Assembly: GCF_000620705.1 (NCBI RefSeq)
Contig: NZ_KK211167.1
Location: 186,001 to 250,000 of the forward strand
DNA length: 64,000 bases
Direction: 5' to 3'
Origin: Nocardioides sp. URHA0020
GTDB taxonomy: Bacteria > Actinomycetota > Actinomycetes > Propionibacteriales > Nocardioidaceae
The notes under the pieces were generated by a model. It was not told where the DNA came from. It made no database searches and worked only from the letters and a program-made list of their open reading frames with translations. Of the stretch, positions 61,184 through 64,000 are shown one piece after another (position 1 is the first letter of the stretch; each line of letters begins with the position of its first letter). The position numbers and the translations under genes were made by a program.

Positions 61184-61206
61184 GCATGGCTTATGCTGAC
61201 AAGCAT
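61183..61206 (+). promoter_or_regulatory. Operator/promoter of the pseudouridine operon
   Basis: AGCAT (61183-61187), ATGCT (61193-61197) and AGCAT (61202-61206) form two back-to-back inverted repeats with 5- and 4-base spacers. The -10-like TATGCT (61192-61197) lies inside, seven bases before ATG 61205. The third half-site includes the start codon. A protein bound here would block transcription start. Confidence 0.6.
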
Positions 61207-62299
61207 GAGCCTGACCGACCGCGAGCAGGAGATCGTCGCGCTGCTGCGCCGCGACCCGCTGATCGGCTCCGCGGCGCTGGCGCGCGAGCTCGGCACCACC
61301 CGCGCCGCCGTCAACGTGCACCTGTCCAACCTGGGCAAGAAGGGCGTGATCCTCGGTCGGGGCTACGTCCTGAGCGAGCAGCAGTCGGTGGTCGTCGTCG
61401 GCGGCGCCAACATGGACGTCAAGGCGCGCAGCCGCCGGGCGGTCGTGGCGGCGACCAGCAACCCCGGGACGGCGTCGATGTCGGCCGGCGGCGTCGGACG
61501 CAACATCGCCGAGAACCTCGCCCGCCTGGGCACCCGCACGCACCTGGTCGCCGCGATCGGTGCCGACGGCCTCGGTGACCAGGTGCTCGCCGCGACGTCC
61601 GGGGCCGGCGTCCACGTCGAGCAGGTACGCCGATCCGCCCGCGCGACCGGCACCTACACGGCCGTGCTCGACGCCGACGGCGAGCTCGTGGTCGCCGTCG
61701 CCGACATGGCCGCGACCGACGACCTGTCGACCGAGCACGTCAACGCGGCGCGCGACCTGATCGCCGCGGCCTCGCTGGTGGTGCTCGACGGCAACCTCGC
61801 CACCGAGACGCTGGCCTTCGCCCTCGACCTGGCCACGGCCGCAGGCGTCCGGGTCGTGCTGGAGCCGGTGAGCGTGCCGAAGGCCGCGGCCCTCGCCCAC
61901 CTGGTCGCCCCGGACCGGCCGCTGCACGCGATCACCCCCAACCGCGACGAGCTCGCGGCGCTCACCGACCTGCCGACCCGGACCGCCCACCAGGTCGCGA
62001 AGGCGACCCGCGCGCTGCACGACCGGGGCGTCGGGCTGGTCTGGGTGCGGCTCGGCTCCGGGGGCTCGCTGCTGAGCGGCCCCGACGGCCCGGTCGAGCT
62101 GGACGCCGTACCGGCCGCGGTCGTCGACGTCACCGGCGCCGGCGACGCAATGCTCGCCGCCTTCTGCCACGCCCTGCTCGACGGCTCCGACCCGGCCGCG
62201 GCCGCGGCGTACGGCCACGCGGCCGCGGCCCTCACCATCGCCAGCCCCCACACCGTCCGTCCCGACCTCACCGACCGTCTCGTCAGGAGCACCGCATGA
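61205..62299 (+). CDS. psuK: PfkB-family pseudouridine kinase with N-terminal helix-turn-helix
   Basis: 364 residues from ATG 61205. Residues 1-55 form a winged helix (DREQEIVALLRRDPLIGSAALARELGTTRAAVNVHLSNL). The PfkB kinase follows: VVGGANMDVKARS, GGVGRNIAENLARLG, DGLGDQVLA and the anion-hole motif DVTGAGDAM. PsuK phosphorylates pseudouridine before PsuG splits it. The fused DNA-binding domain resembles that of E. coli YeiI-type kinases and suggests the enzyme regulates its own operon through the repeats at 61183-61206. PsuG overlaps it by four bases (ATGA). Confidence 0.87.
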   Translation: MSLTDREQEIVALLRRDPLIGSAALARELGTTRAAVNVHLSNLGKKGVILGRGYVLSEQQSVVVVGGANMDVKARSRRAVVAATSNPGTASMSAGGVGRNIAENLARLGTRTHLVAAIGADGLGDQVLAATSGAGVHVEQVRRSARATGTYTAVLDADGELVVAVADMAATDDLSTEHVNAARDLIAAASLVVLDGNLATETLAFALDLATAAGVRVVLEPVSVPKAAALAHLVAPDRPLHAITPNRDELAALTDLPTRTAHQVAKATRALHDRGVGLVWVRLGSGGSLLSGPDGPVELDAVPAAVVDVTGAGDAMLAAFCHALLDGSDPAAAAAYGHAAAALTIASPHTVRPDLTDRLVRSTA

Positions 62300-63222
62300 G
62301 CCACCCCTCCCTCCACCTCGCCCCCGAGGTGGCCGACGCGCTCGCCGCCGGCCAGCCGGTCGTGGCCCTGGAGAGCACGATCATCAGCCACGGCATGCCG
62401 TACCCGCAGAACGTCGCGATGGCCACCGAGGTCGAGGGCATCGTCCGCGAGCACGGCGCGGTGCCGGCCACGATCGCCATCCTCGACGGCCGGCTCTGCA
62501 TCGGGCTCTCGCCCGACCAGCTCGAGCTGCTCGCCAGCGACGGCAACGTCACCAAGGTCAGCGTGCGAGACCTGCCGTACGTCGTCGCGCGCGGCCAGCA
62601 CGGCGCGACCACGGTCGCGGCGACCATGCGCCTGGCCGCGATGGCGGGCATCCGCACCTTCGTCACCGGCGGTCTCGGCGGCGTGCACCGCGGCGCCCAG
62701 CAGACCTTCGACATCAGCGCCGACCTCACCGAGCTGGGGCAGACCTCGGTGGCCGTCGTGTCGGCCGGCGTGAAGTCGATCCTCGACATCGGCCTCACCC
62801 TCGAGACGCTGGAGACGCTGGGCGTGCCGGTGCTCGGCCTCGGCAGCGACGAGTTCCCGTCGTTCTACTCGCGCTCGAGCGGCCACCCCGCGCCGATGCG
62901 CGTCGACAGCGCCGCCGAGGTCGCCGCGGTGATGCGCGCCAAGTGGGACCTGGGCATCGAGGGCGGCATCGTGATCGCCAACCCGATCCCGCTCGAGGAC
63001 GAGATCCCCGCCGACGAGATCGGCGCGATCATCGACCAGGCCCTCGGCGACATGGACGCGCTCGGCATCCGCGGCAAGGAGGCGACGCCGTACCTGCTCG
63101 GCCGGATCGTCGAGATCACCGGTGGCGCCTCGTTGACCGCCAACATCGCGCTGGTGCGCCACAACGCGCGGCTCGGTGCCGCGATCGCGGTGGCGTACGC
63201 CGGCTCTGGCACGCCCGCCTGA
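62296..63222 (+). CDS. psuG: Pseudouridine-5'-phosphate glycosidase
   Basis: 308 residues. VVALESTIISHGMPYPQNVAMA, DGRLCIGLSPDQLELLA, FVTGGLGGVHRGAQQTFDISADL (FVTGGLGGVHRGA), VVSAGVKSILDIGLTLE and NPIPLEDEIP are the family blocks, with the catalytic Lys in GVKSILDIG. It reversibly splits pseudouridine 5'-phosphate to uracil and ribose 5-phosphate. Translationally coupled to the kinase. This is a full salvage/catabolic pair for pseudouridine. Confidence 0.95.
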   Translation: MSHPSLHLAPEVADALAAGQPVVALESTIISHGMPYPQNVAMATEVEGIVREHGAVPATIAILDGRLCIGLSPDQLELLASDGNVTKVSVRDLPYVVARGQHGATTVAATMRLAAMAGIRTFVTGGLGGVHRGAQQTFDISADLTELGQTSVAVVSAGVKSILDIGLTLETLETLGVPVLGLGSDEFPSFYSRSSGHPAPMRVDSAAEVAAVMRAKWDLGIEGGIVIANPIPLEDEIPADEIGAIIDQALGDMDALGIRGKEATPYLLGRIVEITGGASLTANIALVRHNARLGAAIAVAYAGSGTPA

Positions 63223-63250
63223 GGTCGGCTGAGGTGTGGGCTGAGGTCGG

Positions 63251-63284
63251 ACTCCTCGGGCACTTCCTCAACTCCTCGGGCACT
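63251..63284 (+). repeat. Two 14-base direct repeats after psuG
   Basis: ACTCCTCGGGCACT at 63251-63264 and 63271-63284, 20 bases apart (two helical turns). CTGAGGT also occurs three times just upstream (63219, 63229, 63241). The 212-base gap 63223-63434 holds these, the 32-base palindrome and the start region of the mannosyltransferase; no gene is visible in it. Confidence 0.7.
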
Positions 63285-63300
63285 GCAGAGGCCGAGAAGT

Positions 63301-63332
63301 TCAGGGATACCCGGTTAACCGGGTATCCCTGA
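63301..63332. repeat. 32-base perfect palindrome between psuG and the mannosyltransferase
   Basis: The halves 63301-63316 (TCAGGGATACCCGGTT) and 63317-63332 are exact complements with no spacer. As RNA it forms a 14-base stem with a TTAA loop, enough for bidirectional termination; as DNA it is a strong symmetric protein site. No T-tract follows. Confidence 0.9.
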
Positions 63333-63434
63333 CCAGGCCCCCGACCAGCCCGACCGCCGCAAGACCACCAGCACTTCGCTCGACCCTTCCACCCAGGTCG
63401 CCGGCCGTTCACCGAGCGCGCGCACCGTGGAGGC

Positions 63435-64000
63435 ATGCGCGTCGCCATCGTGACGGAGTCCTTCCTCCCGCAGGTCAACGGTGTCTCCAACACCGTGCGA
63501 CACGTCGTCGACGAGCTCGTCGCCGCCGACCACGAGGCACTGGTCGTGGCCCCCGGACCCGGGCCCGCCCACCACGAGGGGGTCCCGGTCGTCCGGGTCC
63601 GTTCGGTCGGGATGCCGGGCTACCGGTCCTTCCCGATCGGGCTGCCGGACGCCGCCCTCGGACACAGCCTCGACCGCTTCGGTCCCGACCTGGTGCACCT
63701 CGCCAGCCCGATCGCGCTCGGCGCGGTCGGCCTGCGCGCCGCGCGCCGGCTCGGGGTCCCGACGGTCGCGGTCTACCAGACCGACATCTCCGGGTTCGCC
63801 CGGCAGTACGGACTCAAGGCCGACCTGGTGGTCGACCGGTGGGTCGGTCGGTTGCACCGACGCGTGGACCGCACCCTGGTGCCGTCGTCCGCCTCCCGGG
63901 ACCAGCTCGCGGCGCTCCACGTGCGCGACCTCCACCTGTGGCGCCGCGGCATCGCCCTGGACCTCTTCGACCCGTCGAGACGCAGCGATGTGCTGCACCA
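63435..64000 (+). CDS. GT4 glycosyltransferase, probable alpha-mannosyltransferase (3' end outside window)
   Basis: At least 188 residues from ATG 63435, still open at the window end. MRVAIVTESFLPQVNGVSNTV is split as MRVAIVTESFLPQ and VNGVSNTVRHVVDEL, the start typical of GDP-mannose-dependent mannosyltransferases of the MgtA/PimB' type; PDLVHLASPIALGAVGLRAA, TVAVYQTDISGFARQYG and RTLVPSSASRDQL follow in the same order as those enzymes. It would add mannose to a lipid acceptor such as a phosphatidylinositol or glucuronosyl lipid. The C-terminal nucleotide-sugar domain is not in view. Confidence 0.88.
   Translation, partial: MRVAIVTESFLPQVNGVSNTVRHVVDELVAADHEALVVAPGPGPAHHEGVPVVRVRSVGMPGYRSFPIGLPDAALGHSLDRFGPDLVHLASPIALGAVGLRAARRLGVPTVAVYQTDISGFARQYGLKADLVVDRWVGRLHRRVDRTLVPSSASRDQLAALHVRDLHLWRRGIALDLFDPSRRSDVLH

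Overview
The window is GC-rich chromosomal DNA from an actinobacterium, most likely a Nocardioidaceae-type organism. The evidence is very high GC with strong third-position G/C bias, many GTG starts, inositol-phosphate synthase, a FemX/Alr-like pair, and a gene order close to the one I recall beside the origin in Streptomyces (parB - trxA/trxB - sigM - murJ - pcnA - ino1 - padR - ponA - femX - rpsF-ssb-rpsR-rplI - dnaB). The genus is an inference; the order and reading frames are seen directly. Both ends are cut: the window opens inside parB and closes inside a glycosyltransferase gene.

Region 1 (1-24366) is the origin-flanking core: ParB, an acyltransferase and an AlaA-type aminotransferase, thioredoxin and its reductase, the SigM/anti-sigma pair, a pseudokinase with MurJ, a DUF6049 secreted protein, CCA-adding enzyme, a HerA-like ATPase, Ino1 with its PadR regulator, a class A penicillin-binding protein, a GT87-type membrane glycosyltransferase, and an Alr-like/FemX-like pair. 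One gene here (15287-16327, nuclease-like) lies between two hairpins that share the same outer arms.

Region 2 (24367-34932) is accessory DNA between femX and the rpsF operon. Its most interesting part is a compact locus: a small sigma factor, a small protein of unknown role, a subtilisin-type protease with seven NPLHDS hexapeptides, a TPR-CHAT (caspase-like) protease, and a small protein resembling chagasin-type protease inhibitors. The same two-block motif (GTATCAGG-N14-CTCCTCA) precedes the sigma gene and the inhibitor-like gene, so this may be one sigma-controlled proteolytic system. Endonuclease IV, an SDR/XRE divergent pair, a DUF4406-like gene, a DeoR regulator and a Ser/Thr kinase follow.

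Region 3 (34933-40182) is the rpsF-ssb-rpsR-rplI operon, a MATE exporter and dnaB. The rpsF leader folds into a structure that hides its ribosome binding site and has the CCG bulge expected of the S6:S18 autoregulatory motif. A 500-base gene-free stretch before dnaB carries a cluster of DnaA-box-like 9-mers.

Region 4 (40183-45661) holds small enzymes, regulators, three GNAT acetyltransferases and an HtrA-like protease. Region 5 (45723-58590) is a catabolic block: cupin, FAD-dependent oxidase, class III aminotransferase, CoA-acylating semialdehyde dehydrogenase, acyl-CoA ligase, a paired acyl-CoA dehydrogenase, P450, two TetR regulators and a PucR regulator. A large palindromic operator-like array precedes the aminotransferase. 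Region 6 (58587-64000) has a secreted helical protein, LysE and YibE/F membrane proteins, a pseudouridine-degradation operon whose kinase carries its own helix-turn-helix, a 32-base perfect palindrome, and the start of a mannosyltransferase.

Many genes begin directly after a TANNNT hexamer with 6-8 bases to the start codon and no ribosome binding site, indicating widespread leaderless transcription. I saw no tRNA, rRNA, CRISPR array, insertion sequence or prophage.
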